Positions 1 through 12,140 of a DNA stretch of 64,000 nt are shown in pieces. The translations under genes and the position numbers were made by a program. Origin of the DNA: Diospyros lotus. Taxonomy: Eukaryota > Streptophyta > Magnoliopsida > Ericales > Ebenaceae. The notes beneath the pieces were generated by a model. That model was not told the origin of the DNA. It made no database searches and saw only the letters and a program-made list of their open reading frames with translations. The stretch covers positions 4,579,587 through 4,643,586 of the forward strand of contig NW_026267104.1 in assembly GCF_014633365.1 (NCBI RefSeq), read 5' to 3'. The first letter of the stretch is position 1, and each line of letters starts with the position of its first letter.

Positions 1-19
1 GTTATACATAATGATATGT
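1..19 (-). mobile_element. Piece of an inverted long LTR, left of CACTA insertion
   Basis: These 19 bases and the sequence from 7275 together read as the reverse complement of an internal part of the long LTR seen at 1189-4556 (its 'aagttaaatg...catgcc' stretch near 1693). The CACTA element at 20-7274 therefore landed in an older, oppositely oriented LTR copy. The rest of that LTR lies outside the window. Confidence 0.6.
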
Positions 20-205
20 CACTACAAAAAAACTGGCATTTAGCAGCGGTTTAAACCGCCGCTAAGTGATTTAACGACGATTTTCAAAACCACCGCTAAA
101 TTAGCCGTCGCGGAGCATTTAACGGCGGTTTTGACCAACCGCTGGAATAACCGCCACAAAATTAGTGATTTAGCGACGGTTTTTAAAATATATAGCGGCG
201 GTTAA

Positions 206-1188
206 AATTAAAAAAATTAAAAATTAAAACAAAATTAAAAATTTTAATTTCTCCCACGCGCCCGCGCGCCCACTTACTTGGACCCGCACACCCGCCTGTG
301 CCCGCCCAGCCATGTGGCCGCATGTCCGCGCGCCACGTGATTAGGCTTAAATTTCCAGCCTCCCGTTCCCTAGTTTCGAACCCACAACCTCCCATGTGCA
401 CGTACGTGCATGTAACCATCTGATCTGCCAAGCTCCCTTGTTATATAACCGCATATATAAATTATATACCACTACTTTCTAGAATTATAATTTATATTTT
501 TTAATATAGAAAGAAAAACATTAATTAATTAATTTTTTTTAAAAGAGTAAAGGAATAAATTAAAAATAAATTAATTGAATTAAATTAACTAAATTAATTT
601 ATTAAACATAAAAAAAATTATATATTTTTTAAAATTATTAAAATTTTGTTAAATTTATTTTTATTTTTATTTTTTTAAATTAAATTTTTAGCTAACTAGT
701 GGTGAACCGTGTGATATATGGGAGAGTTTAATTTTAAAATAAAAAAATAAATTTATTATTTTAAATAATTTTAACAAAATTGATAATTATAATTTTTTAA
801 TCTTTAATCATGTTGAAAAAATTTAAGTTTACTTAATTATTAACTATTCAATATGTTAATGGAGAACACTTTTAATTCAATATACTTATAAAAAAAAATT
901 TATTATATTATATTTATTTATAAATAAATATTATAAAATCTACAATATTTCCATTAAAGACGTTCATTATTTTCTATTTATTATATTATAATTATAAATT
1001 AAAATTAAAATTAAAATTCTTAAATATGAGTAAGAATAAGTTTTTTCAATAATAACAAAATTTTAAAAAAGTGAATTTTGATTTCTTCCATAGTCTTAAA
1101 AATGTGATACCTTAAATATTAATTAGCATTGAAAAACCCTAGTATTTGACAACCTTAAATAATTTTTTATGAATTTGTTAAGACATTA
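206..1188. other. AT-rich interior of the CACTA element, no gene
   Basis: This stretch is mostly A/T homopolymer runs. One patch near 250-430 is GC-richer and gives an 82-residue antisense frame, but it has no recognisable domain and lies against the subterminal repeats. I see no gene here. Confidence 0.6.
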
Positions 1189-4100
1189 TGTAAGGGCCCA
1201 CTCTCGAATATTCCCGCTAGCATAGGATATTCGAAAGGAGGTCATCACAGAGATGATATAGAACAACCACAATTAAACAAACAACTCATTTCATTCATTA
1301 GCAGCGGAAACCATGCTTAAGTTCAATGACACTTCCAATAGCTCAAGAGTCGGGCTCAACGGCCATACAAAATAGATAAGAGACTCTAATGTTAACTAAC
1401 AAAATAAGACTCATTTCATCTCAAGTCTCACCAAAATACTAACAGGATCTTCAAGTTAGGACGCGTCCCCGTACACCTCTATCCTCAGGCCTTAGTCCCA
1501 CTGGACTCACCCCCAATAATAGCTTTTCCTTTACCTGGAATGGCAAAGAAGATCAAGTGAGCCACAAGGCTCAGCAAGTTCTAGGGTAATAAACAATGAT
1601 CATGAACCAAGAATAAGGTGACACCAAAGAGAGTACTCCAGAACATCACTGATGTATACAAGTATCACATTTTAAGACTTCATCAATTCCAAGTTAAATG
1701 TATCATGCCACCAGGTACTATTAAGCAAATGTGCATATAAATGTAATATCAAAATCAAGTCTCATAGGCTCGCAAGCCATCAATCAATACATGCAAGAGT
1801 GCCTCACTTCATTATCAATATCAATTTCCCCGGCTCTCAAGCCATAAATCAATGCATGCAAAAGTGCATAAGTTTCATAGAACCTCACAAATAAATATGG
1901 AGCCAACTTGCCGGGCTATGGCCACCTCGTCCCGTGCCAAGTGCTCTAGGGTACCCTTTCTCCCTCCGCGCAAAATAATAGGTGCGCAAAACATATATAT
2001 ATGAAACCTGTACATGTATGCATTATGTATGCATTTGCCAACCACATGTATTTAAATTCTCGATTCTGCAATATTCATGCTGTTAACATCACTTACCCAT
2101 ACCGGGTATTTTTCCCATCATCAGATAAATTCAACATATCATACTTCATAATGTTTACCACATTCAAGATGTAATTTATGGCATAAAAATGCTTAATGTA
2201 ATTTACAACACAAGAATACTTCCTTGAAAGATGCTATTTAATATTAAATCTCGATTCACCAGTTGAGAAGTATTATAAATTTAATAACTATTCTTCTCAT
2301 CATATGGTTGTTGTGATTTCATTTAACCAGTGATAGTATGCATCTACTTGCATTCATGCTCATAGCTCAAATTCATTATTCGACCCCATGCAATCAAATG
2401 ACCACACCACGTGAAATTGCTGACCAAACATAATCCTGAAATTTCTCTAAGGTAATGGACCAAATAGAACATTTTTTGAAAATGTCTTCATCTTGAAAAA
2501 CTAACTCCCGGTAATTTGATTACTAGCATTTATTGTTGTAAAAATGATTTTTAATGAATTTTTCAAGAAACGGAAACTATGTATTTCGATGGTGGTAAGA
2601 TTGCAAATTCATGGATTTGTACTAAAACCAAAATTCTAACTTTTTATTTTTATGGATTTTGATTTTTTTGATATTTTTATTGAATCCAAATGGGGGGTAC
2701 TTTCTTATTTACATTTATGTATTAAAGTAAAGGAAAGTAAAATATAAATTAAGGAAAATGCAAACATTTACTTAAGTTAAGGAAAGGTAAATAAACAGGG
2801 TGAGAGCTGATAGCTCTCATTTAAAGGCATATGGGACGAGCTCGGGAACAGCTCGGTCTTGAGGTCGCAGCTTACGGAGAGAGCTCAAGAGACCTTGCGG
2901 GAAGGACAAGCAAACGAGCTCGGGGTCATGAGGTGAACGAGCTCGCGGTCAAGGGGTTCTTGAGGTCGCAGCTTACGAAGAGAGCTCAAGAGACCTCGCG
3001 GGAAGGACAAGCGAACGAGCTCGGGGTCATGAGGTGAACGAACTCGTGGTCAAGGGGTTGAGCAGGAGCTCGCTGGAAGAGCTTGTGGTCAGGCGCGCGG
3101 TAAGAGCTCGCGGCCAAGAGCTTGACAGATGAGCTCGCGATTAAGTGGCCAGGGAGCTTATAGGTGTGAGCTCGCGGCAAAGAGCTGGAACGAGCTCGCG
3201 GAAAGAACTGGAACGAGCTCGCTAGAACATCAATGAAGCTGAACGTGTAAATATATATAACTGGGTTTGCCGAACAGAATAGAACAGGGGCATTCGAATG
3301 ACTGTTTAAGCATAATATATTGTGGATTAGCTAGGCAGGGCATGCTTTAATAAGCTTTTCAAATCTCTGTGTGGGGGGGGTATCAGCTCGTTACGCATAT
3401 TGAATATAAGTATTCACAAGTGGGTCTCATATATATAGGCAAACAGTTTATATATATTTTCAGTTGAGGCTTTTGCTGTTTGCTCCAAATACCTTAATGA
3501 AATCATTTAATGGTGACTTAGCACTCTACATTCAGCTATGGGTGAGAGCTTCCAAAAGTGATGCAACATGTACATATATAAATGCCTGAACAGGGAGCAA
3601 CGAGCTAAACAAAAACCCAGCTATAAGTAAGAAGGAAAGCCATTCACTGAACAAATATTAGGGTGAATCAAACCCCGCTTGAGACATCAAATGGACTTCA
3701 CAGCAACTAGGAACTTTATAAACAAAATAGACACAGTGGAAAACACTAACAACGAGGTGACACAATAAGCAACAGTTTGCAAATCAAGGAAACTTGCATT
3801 TCAATATAGAATATATCCAAGAGGGAGCTCGCACTGAAAGATAACGTGGTTGCATTGGAATAAAAATGGGTAAGAGAACTTGCCTGTTGAGAATGAAATC
3901 AGAGAGAGTTCCACCCGCGCACATGAAGCAAACAGTAGCAGCAAACAGAAGTGATGGAATAGGATGGAGAGGGTGAAGAAGAAGAAGAAGAAGAGCACGG
4001 AGATGGACTTAAATAAGCAATGGAACAGTGCATTCAAAAAGAAGGGATACACCTTGCACTGAAATAGGATATTTGTGCACAGAGGCTGCTGGGAAAAAGG

Positions 4101-4556
4101 AGCGCGCACAGGTCTGCACGCCAGCTCCAAAATTTACTGAAATAACCCTCTTTTCATATTACAAACAAAAAATATCCAGGGGCTTGAGTGACAAATGCTA
4201 CTTAATTTATTTTCTTTTCCCCATTTTCTTATTACACCATCAAGCCCATTATTTCCAAATAATTTCTCACCATGGGCCTGAGCCCAAATCACATATATCC
4301 CATATACATATATTCCAAGCCCACCAGGCTTAATTCACTACTTGAGTTAGACATCTCATTAACTATTTAATTGAGGCCCTTTCACTTAAATTTCTGATTC
4401 CATGCACTATAGAATAAAATTATGTAATCTAAATGATTTCTGTGCCACCAAGGAAATTAACATTAAGCATTAATAAAAATATTTAGTCCAACATTCTAAT
4501 TGCGAAACACTGACGTCGAGTATTAAAACACCTAGACCCACTTTAGGGTCGTTACA
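1189..4556 (+). mobile_element. Solo long LTR (about 3.37 kb) nested in the CACTA element
   Basis: It begins TGTAAGGGCCCACTCTCG and ends TTTAGGGTCGTTACA, the TG...CA ends of an LTR retroelement. It is flanked by a perfect 5-bp target duplication, CATTA (1184-1188 and 4557-4561). No primer-binding site, polypurine tract or gag-pol is visible inside, so it is best read as a solo LTR left by recombination. The same family recurs at 7275-7801 (inverted), 14522-17564, 18690-19928 and probably 57791 onward. A shared landmark is 'caagtgagccacaaggctc' near 1554. The open frames near 2831-3180 and 3801-4333 are low-complexity or LTR sequence with no domain. Confidence 0.85.
2830..3225 (+). repeat. GAGCTCG-motif short repeat cassette inside the LTR
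   Basis: The palindromic hexamer GAGCTC recurs many times in contexts such as 'gaacgagctcg' and 'gagctcgcggtcaag'. A longer subrepeat of about 105 bp (from about 2858 and about 2963, 'gaggtcgcagcttacg') occurs twice. Related LTRs carry a different short motif in the comparable interior region. Confidence 0.8.
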
Positions 4557-4880
4557 CATTACATTTTCAAGACTATAATATAATTATTAAAGTAATTAAT
4601 AATTAATTAATCACTACCTTTGATTTAATGCAAATTTTTGAGGGAAAAAATTCACCATTGATTGACACTTGGCAAAATACTTTATTTGACTATCATATTT
4701 TAATATTATATAAATATACATAGAATAAAGATATAAAAATAATATTTTAAATAAATAGATAATTTTCTATGACTTAATTAATAGTTTAAGTTGTCTATTA
4801 ATATTTCTCATAAAACTCATACAAATTTAATACAAAACAATTAGCATTGAAAAACTCGTATATTTAAAATTTATTATTAA
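4557..4880. other. AT-rich CACTA interior, no gene
   Basis: Continuation of the CACTA interior after the nested LTR. It has long A/T runs and no coding signal. Confidence 0.6.
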
Positions 4881-4884
4881 TTTT

Positions 4885-6570
4885 ACAATAATTAGTACAT
4901 ATTATTTCAAAACAATTGAAAGATTTAAATTATTAATGCAAATTACAAAATGTAAATTATTAATGCAATATGTATTAAACGCAAATCATTAATGCAAGTT
5001 TTGAGGGGAAATTTTATTACTATTTATTATTTCAAAGCCATTGAAAGATTTAAATTATTAATGTAAGTTTTGGAGGGAAATTTCTTTTTTCAAGACTATC
5101 ATACTTTTATATATATAAAGATGCAAATTACAAAATGTAAATTATTAATGTAATAAGTACTAAACGCAAATCATTAATGAAAGTTTTGGGGAAAAATTTT
5201 ATTATTACTTATTATTTCAAAGCAATTGAAAATTTTAAATTATTAATACAAATTAGAAAACGCAAATTATTAATGTAATAAGTATTAATTGTAAATCATT
5301 AATGCAAGTTTTGGAGGGAAATTTCTTTTTTCAAAACTATCCTACTTTTATATATATAAAGATGCAAATTACAAAATATAAATTATTAATGCAATAAGTA
5401 CTAAATGCAAATCATTAATGCAAATTTTGAGGAAAAATTTTATTACTACTTATTATTTCAAAGCAATTGAAAATTTTAAATTATTAATGCAAATTACAAA
5501 ATATAAATTATTAATACAATAAGTATTAATTACAAATCATTAATGCAAGTTTTGGAGGTAAATTCCTTTTTTCAAGACTATCCTACTTTTATATATATAA
5601 AGATGCAAATTACAAAATATAAATTATTAATGCAATAAGTACTAAACGCAAATCATTAATGCAAGTTTTGAGGAAAAATTTTATTACTACTTATTATTTC
5701 AAAGCAATTGAAAATTTTAAATTATTAATGCAAATTACAAAATGTAAATTATTAATGCAATCAGTATTAATTGTAAATCATTAATGCAAGTTTTGGAGGG
5801 AAATTTCTTTTTTCAATACTATCCTACTTTTATATATATAAAGATACAAATTACAAAATGTAAATTATTAATGCAATAAGTATTAAATGCAAATCATTAA
5901 TATAAGTTTTGGGGAAAATTTTATTTATACTTATTATTTCAAAGTAATTGAAAATTTTAAATTATTAATGCAAATTACAAAATGTAAATTATTAATACAA
6001 TAAGTATTAATTACAAATCATTAATGCAAATTTTGGGGGAAAATTTCTTTTTTCAAGACTATCCTACTTTTTATATATATAAAGATGCAAATTACAAAAT
6101 GTAAATTATTAATGCAATAAGTACTAAACGCAAATCATTAATGCAAGTTTTGGGGGAAAATTTTATTACTACTTATTATTTCAAAGCAATTGAAAATTTT
6201 AAATTATTAATGAAAATTACAAAATGTAAATTATTAATACAATAAGTATTAATTACAAATCATTAATGCAAATTTTGGGGAAAAATTTCTTTTTTCAAGA
6301 CTATCCTACTTTTTATATATATAAAGATGCAAATTACAAAATATAAATTATTAATACAATAAGTACTAAATGCAAATCATTAATGTAAGTTTTGGGAAAA
6401 AATTTTATTACTACTTATTATTTCAAAGCAATTGAAAATTTTAAATTATTAATGTAAATTACAAAATATAAATTATTAATACAATAAGTATTAATTGCAA
6501 ATCATTAATACAAATTTTGGAGTGAAATTTCTTTTTTCAAAACTATCCTACTTTTATATATATAAAAATT
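4885..6570 (+). repeat. Tandem array, about 240-bp unit, about seven copies
   Basis: A unit containing 'aaagatgcaaattacaaaat', 'gcaaatcattaatgcaag' and 'tatttcaaagcaattg' recurs at a steady spacing. The tatatataaag landmark lies near 5110, 5349, 5590, 5830, 6072, 6314 and 6556, a period close to 240 bp. The first unit is shortened. Copies differ by scattered substitutions. There is no coding potential. Confidence 0.85.
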
Positions 6571-6677
6571 TTGTAATTAATTTAAATTAAATTTTAAATT
6601 TCTTTTAAGATTTTATATTTCTTTTTGTTAATTTAATTTAATTTAATTTTAATTATAAATTATTTAATTATTTTTGA

Positions 6678-7262
6678 ATTTAGCGGCGGTTTTTTAAAAA
6701 TCGCCGCTAAATTAAATTTTTTAATGAATTTTGCGGCAGTTTTGAAAATCGCCGCAAATGTTAATTTAATTTTAATTTTAAATATTTAATTATTTTTTTA
6801 TTTTAGCGCTAAATTAAATTTTTTGATGAATTTTGCGGCGGTTTTGAAAATCGCTGCAAATGTTAATTTAATTTTAATTTTAAATTATTTAATTATTTTT
6901 TAATTTAGCGGCGGTGCTAAATTAAATTTTTTGATGAATTTTGCAGCGGTTTTCAAAACCGTCGCAAATGTTAATTTAATTTTAATTTTAAATTATTTAA
7001 TTATTTTTTAATTTAGCGGCGGTTTCTCAAAAGCCGCTACTAAATTTTATTTTATTTTTTAAATTTAGCGGCGATTTTTAAAAAATCGCCGCAAAATTGA
7101 ATGTTTTAATGAATTTTGCGACGATTTTTCAAAACCGCCGCAAAATGTTAAAAAAACTGTTGCTAAAATAGTATTTTGCGACGGTTTACAAACTGCCGCA
7201 AAATTTCATTGTTTGCGGCGATTTTAGAAACTGCCGCAAAAAAATCACCGTTAAAAATTAAT
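6678..7262 (+). repeat. Right subterminal repeats of the CACTA element
   Basis: Repeated blocks of GCGGCGGTTTT...AAAACCGCCGC type alternate with AT-rich spacers of about 120 bp containing 'tgttaatttaattttaatt'. The same motif in both orientations marks the left end (40-205). Such arrays are the expected binding region of En/Spm-type element proteins. Confidence 0.8.
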
Positions 7263-7274
7263 TTTTTTGTAGTG

Positions 7275-7801
7275 TGTGGCATTTAACTTGAAATGGATCA
7301 AGTAATAAATTATGGGTCTTGCATAACTATTGAGTCATTGATTACTCTTTTTGGTGTCAGCATATTCTTGGATCTTATTTACTGTTCATTGTTCTCGAAT
7401 TTGCTGAGTCTTGTGGTTCACACGATATTCTTTGCTATTCCTGGTAAATGAAATACTGTTATTGGGGGCGAGTCCAGTGGGACTATAAGGCTCAGAAATA
7501 GTGGTGTATGGAGACGCGTCCTAGCTTGCAAATCCTTAGTGGTATTTTGTTGAGGCTTGTAATGAGATGATTTTTTTTTTTTTTTTATTTGGTTAACTCT
7601 CTAGAGGCTTTTAATTATATGTATGGCATTCACGCCTAAACTTATGAAGTATTGGAAATGTATTGGAACTTTAATTATATTCTACTGCTAGTAATGAAGT
7701 GAGTGGTTTGTTTTAATATGGTCTTGTTCTATATCATCACTATAATGACCTTCTTTCGAATATCCTATATTAGCGAGACTATTCGGAAGTGGGCCCTTAC
7801 A
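7275..7801 (-). mobile_element. Inverted LTR fragment (reverse complement of the 1189 family start)
   Basis: Read on the - strand, it starts TGTAAGGGCCCACTTCCGAA at 7801 and follows the first 450 bases of the LTR at 1189, including the 'actggactcgcccccaat' region and the 'ggtgtca' region. With bases 1-19 it forms one LTR interrupted by the CACTA element. Confidence 0.8.
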
Positions 7802-8280
7802 ATCAATGCACAAAACGAGCAAGTTTGGGGGGCGTTTTTGGTGATATAATCAGATTCCTCATTCCTCTTGTTTTGATGTCGCTTTAATTAATTACAATTG
7901 TTACCGTATTATATATTTTTCTTTTTTAGGAGCATAAAAAAGAAAAATAATTTAATATTTTAAATCATTTCAAATCAATCAGATATACATGAATCAAACA
8001 ATACAATCAATAAAAGCCCCATATTACAAATAATCAAATTTACATCAATTATAAATAAAAAAACTGACGTCAAAATTAAAAAAAAAAGGTCTTATAAATA
8101 TTAAATTTACCCTAAAGCTAAATATCAAGAGCCGCCATTTTGCCACAACTTGGAAGTTGGAACTAAGAAAAAGTAGAGCAAACATTTGTTAGGTTTATTG
8201 GCTGAATTAACTGCATGCATGACGGGAACTCTTAATTAAAGGAATGATTCAACGAACACGCGCTTTTACGTTGGGATTAA
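7802..8280 (+). repeat. Segmental duplicate, partner of 21172-22340 and 28860-29000
   Basis: 7802-7930 ('atcaatgcacaaaacgagc') matches 28861 onward. 7975-8235 ('caaacaatacaatcaata', 'gccgccattttgccacaac') is nearly identical to 21172-21425. 8235-8280 ('aatgattcaacgaacacg') matches 22303-22342. The partner at 21172 holds about 870 extra bases between the last two blocks, so one copy lost or gained a segment at a TTAA junction. No coding region is seen. Confidence 0.8.
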
Positions 8281-8536
8281 GCCCCATATAAAAAAAGGTC
8301 TTATATAAGTGTTAATTAAATTTTAATAACTTTTTTTATTATTTTATGGTTCGAATTAAAAATTTTAGTCATTAACAACGGGAAAATGGTATATTAACAA
8401 CGACTTATTTTGCATGTCGTTAAAAGTTATCTTATAACGACAGGATTTATATTTAGTCGTTAATAGTATTACATTAACGACCAAAACTAATGTCATCGCT
8501 AATTTTTGGTCATTAATGCCTGCTTTTGTTGTAGTG
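8281..8536 (+). mobile_element. Truncated CACTA right end (CACTACAACAAAAG type)
   Basis: It carries repeats such as 'ttaacgacaggattt' and 'gtcgttaatag', and ends GCTTTTGTTGTAGTG, the same right terminus as at 12535. No matching left end is present upstream, so this is a broken piece. It belongs to a different CACTA family from the element at 20-7274, with a different terminal repeat and different subterminal motifs. Confidence 0.65.
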
Positions 8537-9101
8537 AGAGATAATTATAGATAAGTTTTCATATTCAAGTACTTATATGGTTTATTTCTTTTCTAGATAA
8601 TTGTATGTTCTCAATTATTTGCTTCAAACATTTTATGTTCACGTTGGAATAATAAATTGTTTACTGTACAATACAACAAACCTCCATGAACAACACTTGA
8701 CCTTTTTGATGAAGTGAGGAATTTGAGCTATTGTTTGCACAAGTTGCTAGGCTTCTCCTGGATCCTCCTCTCTCTGGCAACCATTTAAACAAATACCAAA
8801 TGAAGTAATTAACTTATGCTGTAATAGAACGTGTTGAACTGAAATTACTACCCTTTATTAAGTATGACTCTCTTACAAACTAGTACACATAGCTGGTAGT
8901 TGGCCAAATGCTTAATTGAGTCAACAACTGTCATTATTATTAGAATTTTCTCTATCACTTTGTTACTAGAACATTATATGTGTGTAACACTAGAAAGAAA
9001 TATGTGAAAAACTAATGTTCTGACTAAATATTGTAGAACCAATCACACGTAAGGCATGCCTTTTAAATTCAATAATAATGGCTTTGTTTATTACATTTTA
9101 G

Positions 9102-9174
9102 GAAGCATTTGCTGTTGTGAGAGAGGCTTCAAAGAGGGTTCTTGGCATTTGACCATTTGATCTGCAATTGATAG
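9102..9174 (+). pseudogene. secA (fragment): Captured exon fragment of a SecA translocase ATPase gene
   Basis: The 73 bases translate to EAFAVVREASKRVLGI, stop, PFDLQLI. This matches the N-terminal part of the SecA family, where a nearly invariant E-A-F-A-V-V-R-E-A run leads into a P/H-F-D-V-Q-L-I-G-G segment. A 3' splice acceptor (ttacattttag, to 9101) and a 5' donor (GTAAAT, from 9175) bracket it, and the exon ends within the codon expected to be Gly. The in-frame TGA sits where the family usually has Arg, consistent with a CGA-to-TGA transition. Plant SecA proteins drive thylakoid or envelope protein transport, but this single exon cannot function. Its position between CACTA landmarks suggests transduplication. 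No other SecA exon was recognised nearby. Confidence 0.8.
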
Positions 9175-9725
9175 GTAAATTTTTATTAAATTATATATTT
9201 TCTTCTTTTGACACGTTAATTATTTTGTTGAGTTGTGTTATATTTCTTTGGAATTGTCTTATTCCCTAAACCTGGAGAATGCTTTTGGACTTGCTCACTT
9301 GTGTTTTAACATTTGCCAAAAGACAAGGAAAAAGATGCCAGTAGCAATTTTAAGTTATAAAACATAGCATGTTTTGAATCTATAATTGTTGGATACCCTT
9401 GACTGAAATTATTTTCCCCAATGTTGGCAATGAATATTTCTTTATTTCATATTTATCTTTGAATCCCCCTGAACCTACTATTAATTTTTAATTATACCCT
9501 ACCATGCATTTGAAGTAATTTCATTTTCAAGGTTACACACGTGGTTTGCATGGTTATTTTAGCTGAATCTAGAATGGTTATGTTTGTGGTCATAGTCTCA
9601 TACTTCAGTTGAAGCTCAGCACCAATTATATGTACATGAATACTGGTAGTGTTTTTATCCCATATTCTCGTGCTCTGTAATTTAATCTATCTCTAATACT
9701 ATCAATTTTTGTTGTATCTAGTACG

Positions 9726-9800
9726 ATGGATAGGAATTGGATGCGATTGGATGATAGACTTTCTAACCAGTATGCTAATGGAGTTGATAATTATCTGTGA
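9726..9800 (+). pseudogene. CACTA transposase-associated domain, truncated start
   Basis: The 24 codons read MDRNWMRLDDRLSNQYANG followed by VDNYL and a stop. This is the start of the Transpos_assoc domain (Pfam PF13963) that opens many plant En/Spm proteins. It aligns residue for residue with the longer copy at 24805. A splice acceptor (tatctag) lies just upstream, as in that copy. Everything after residue 24 has been lost and replaced by tandem repeats. Confidence 0.75.
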
Positions 9801-9814
9801 TACCAACATTGTTC

Positions 9815-10205
9815 GAGGTATGTATCCTGTGAGTGATAGGATTTAATCACTCCCTCCGGGTGGTGGGTGATCACCTCTTTTTTTAAATTTTGAATGCTTA
9901 GTACTATATGCATCTTGTGAGTGATAGGATTTAATCACTCCCTCCGGGTGGTGGGTGATCACCCATTTTTTTAAATTTTGAATGCTTAGTACTATATGCA
10001 TCCTGTGAGTGATATGATTTAATCACTCCCTCCGGGTGGTGGGTGATCACCCATTATTTTTTTTATTATTAATGTTTAGTGTTATATGTATCCTGTGAGT
10101 GATAAGATTTAATCACTCCCTTGGGGTGGTGGGTGATCATCTATTTTTAAAATTTTTTAATACTTAATACTATATGTATCCTGTGAGTGATAAGATTTAA
10201 TATGT
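9815..10205 (+). repeat. Tandem repeat, about 90-bp unit with internal palindromes
   Basis: About 4.5 copies of a unit containing 'tcctgtgagtgat', 'atcactccctccgggtgg' and 'gtgggtgatcacc' occur at about 9827, 9913, 10002, 10094 and 10180. Within the unit GTGAGTGAT pairs with ATCACTC, and GGTGATCACC is self-complementary. A single related copy occurs at 24553-24606 in the intron-like region of another CACTA element. Confidence 0.85.
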
Positions 10206-12140
10206 AACAACTCGTTTAGTGAGCCTTAGATGTTAATTATATTTTTATGTAGTGTGTTGTATGTGGGCTTGTTAGATGCCAAAAGTAAGTTATGGGTGAA
10301 TAAGAGGGTATGTCTTTAATAAACAACTCATGGTCCATTCTTTTCTAAAATTTTTCATAAGATTCCTTTAAAGATTTTGTTGTAAGTTTTTTTCCATGCC
10401 TATAAACATCATATATAAATAATTATGTTTTTAGAAATTAAATTAGTTTTTAGAAATCTTTATTTTCTTTTTTAAACTAAGAGAAATTTAGAATTTCCAT
10501 GAATGTAAAAAATGGGTGGTTGCAGACAATGGAAGGTCGTTTAGAATTGTAGCACCAAATAAAGCTAGTTTTATTGAATTTGTGATAGATATACTCAGCA
10601 GTCACAGCTTTAGAAAAATGGAACAAATTCACTAAAACTTCTAGAATAAAATTTTACCAATTTCACAAAATCTCCCTAATTTGTAAGAATTTTCAAGAAA
10701 GCTAAATATGTAAATAACTGTCCAAATTGATCAAAACTAGTGACACAAAAGACACAAAATTTTTACTCTCTAGGTAAGTCAAGATATGGGAATAAAGGCT
10801 CTTATACCTATCAACACAAAGCTAGGAGATCTTAATAATGTTTTCTGAAGAATTGTGAATGTAATAGAGCAACCCTCACTTGTGCATTCCTGAAAATGAA
10901 GCTAGAAGAAGCCGCAAGCAATTCCATTAACGCTTATTTATATAAGACAATAACTATACTGTGTATCTGATATTTATATACAATGTTAACTTATGCTTAT
11001 AGAACGCATATTTTGCATATCACATGGACATACATGTTGAATACATTTACAGCATCTATTTTGGAATGTCCATGCTTAATGGCTATTGAATGCTTCCTCT
11101 GCTTTCTTACAAAGGCTATTGTATAGATGCTAGGGAAGCTAACATATGAGCAGATTTTGAGTCTTCGTAGAGAGAATTAATGTATCAATCATGATTCATA
11201 CATATATATATCTATATAAAACCTAAAAAGCCTTTAAAATTTTAATATAGGATCTGATTTAGTGATTTCTAATGCTGTAAAAAAAAAAGAGAGAGAGAAT
11301 TTTGAAATATAGGATTTGAATCCTTCCAATATGGATTCATGGATTACTGGAAGGAGATTTTATGTTTGAAAGTTGTTGCACGAAGAGAAAGTGGCTTTTT
11401 GATTTGTGAGATTAGCCATGAATGCAAAAAATGATATACTTGCCATCTTTCAAATATTTTATGTTGGATCATAGGACTAATGATCTTATAGAAGATATGG
11501 TCATGGATAAAGATAATTCACAAATTAGAATTCATATAGGTGGCCCCATTCCATAGAACTAAGGCTTTGTGTTTTGTTAATCTACATCTCAATCTACTCT
11601 ATATTTAAGGGTTTCTATGTTTTGGTACATTTTAATGATTGTATGTTATGTAGTTTGTGACGGAGACATTTTGGGCTTTATTAATTCTACTTCTAACATT
11701 TTATAAAGAAAATACGAACATTTCTTTGACTCTAATTTCATGTTTTTTTTTTTTTTGTGTAGGTTAATGAAACAACAAGACTCTAAAGGAAGCAACTGCT
11801 GTCTTGGAGTACACGAACAGTTTCATGACTATATAGTGTTTTGTTGTACATTAGTTTTGAATAGTATATACAATTGACAAAGTGTTATTTTTAGTGGAAC
11901 ATATTTTTTGGTGTAATTTGTTAGCAATTAACACTTATATATATACTACTTTTGGTGTGTAAATGCTAATGGATAATGATTACTTTGGTGTTATTTGAAT
12001 GACATGTTTAATTTTATGAGTTTTATTCCAATTTGATATGGATAATGATATATAGGTTTGGTGGTTTATATCAAAACATGATGTTTTTGTCATTGATGAC
12101 TAGTAATTGTTTTCATATTATTAAAAAAATAAAAAAATAT
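10206..12140. other. Interior of the CACTA element, no recognisable gene
   Basis: AT-rich sequence without long frames. No domain was recognised on either strand. Confidence 0.5.

Larger units (their letters stand above)
20..7274. mobile_element. Non-autonomous CACTA (En/Spm-type) DNA transposon, about 7.25 kb
   Basis: The left end begins CACTACAAAAAAA and the right end finishes TTTTTTTGTAGTG, an inverted terminal repeat of CACTA type. The three bases before it (TGT, 17-19) are repeated directly after it (TGT, 7275-7277); a 3-bp target duplication is the CACTA rule. Both ends carry dense subterminal repeats of the form GCGGCGGTTTT / AAAACCGCCGC (about 40-205 and 6678-7260), which in this superfamily bind the element's own proteins. 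No transposase reading frame is present, so movement would need proteins supplied in trans. The interior is AT-rich and holds a nested solo LTR and a tandem array. Confidence 0.88.

Noticed and set aside
10203..10260. Possible LTR start TGTAACAACTCG
   Set aside because: No matching CA end, target duplication or second copy was found.
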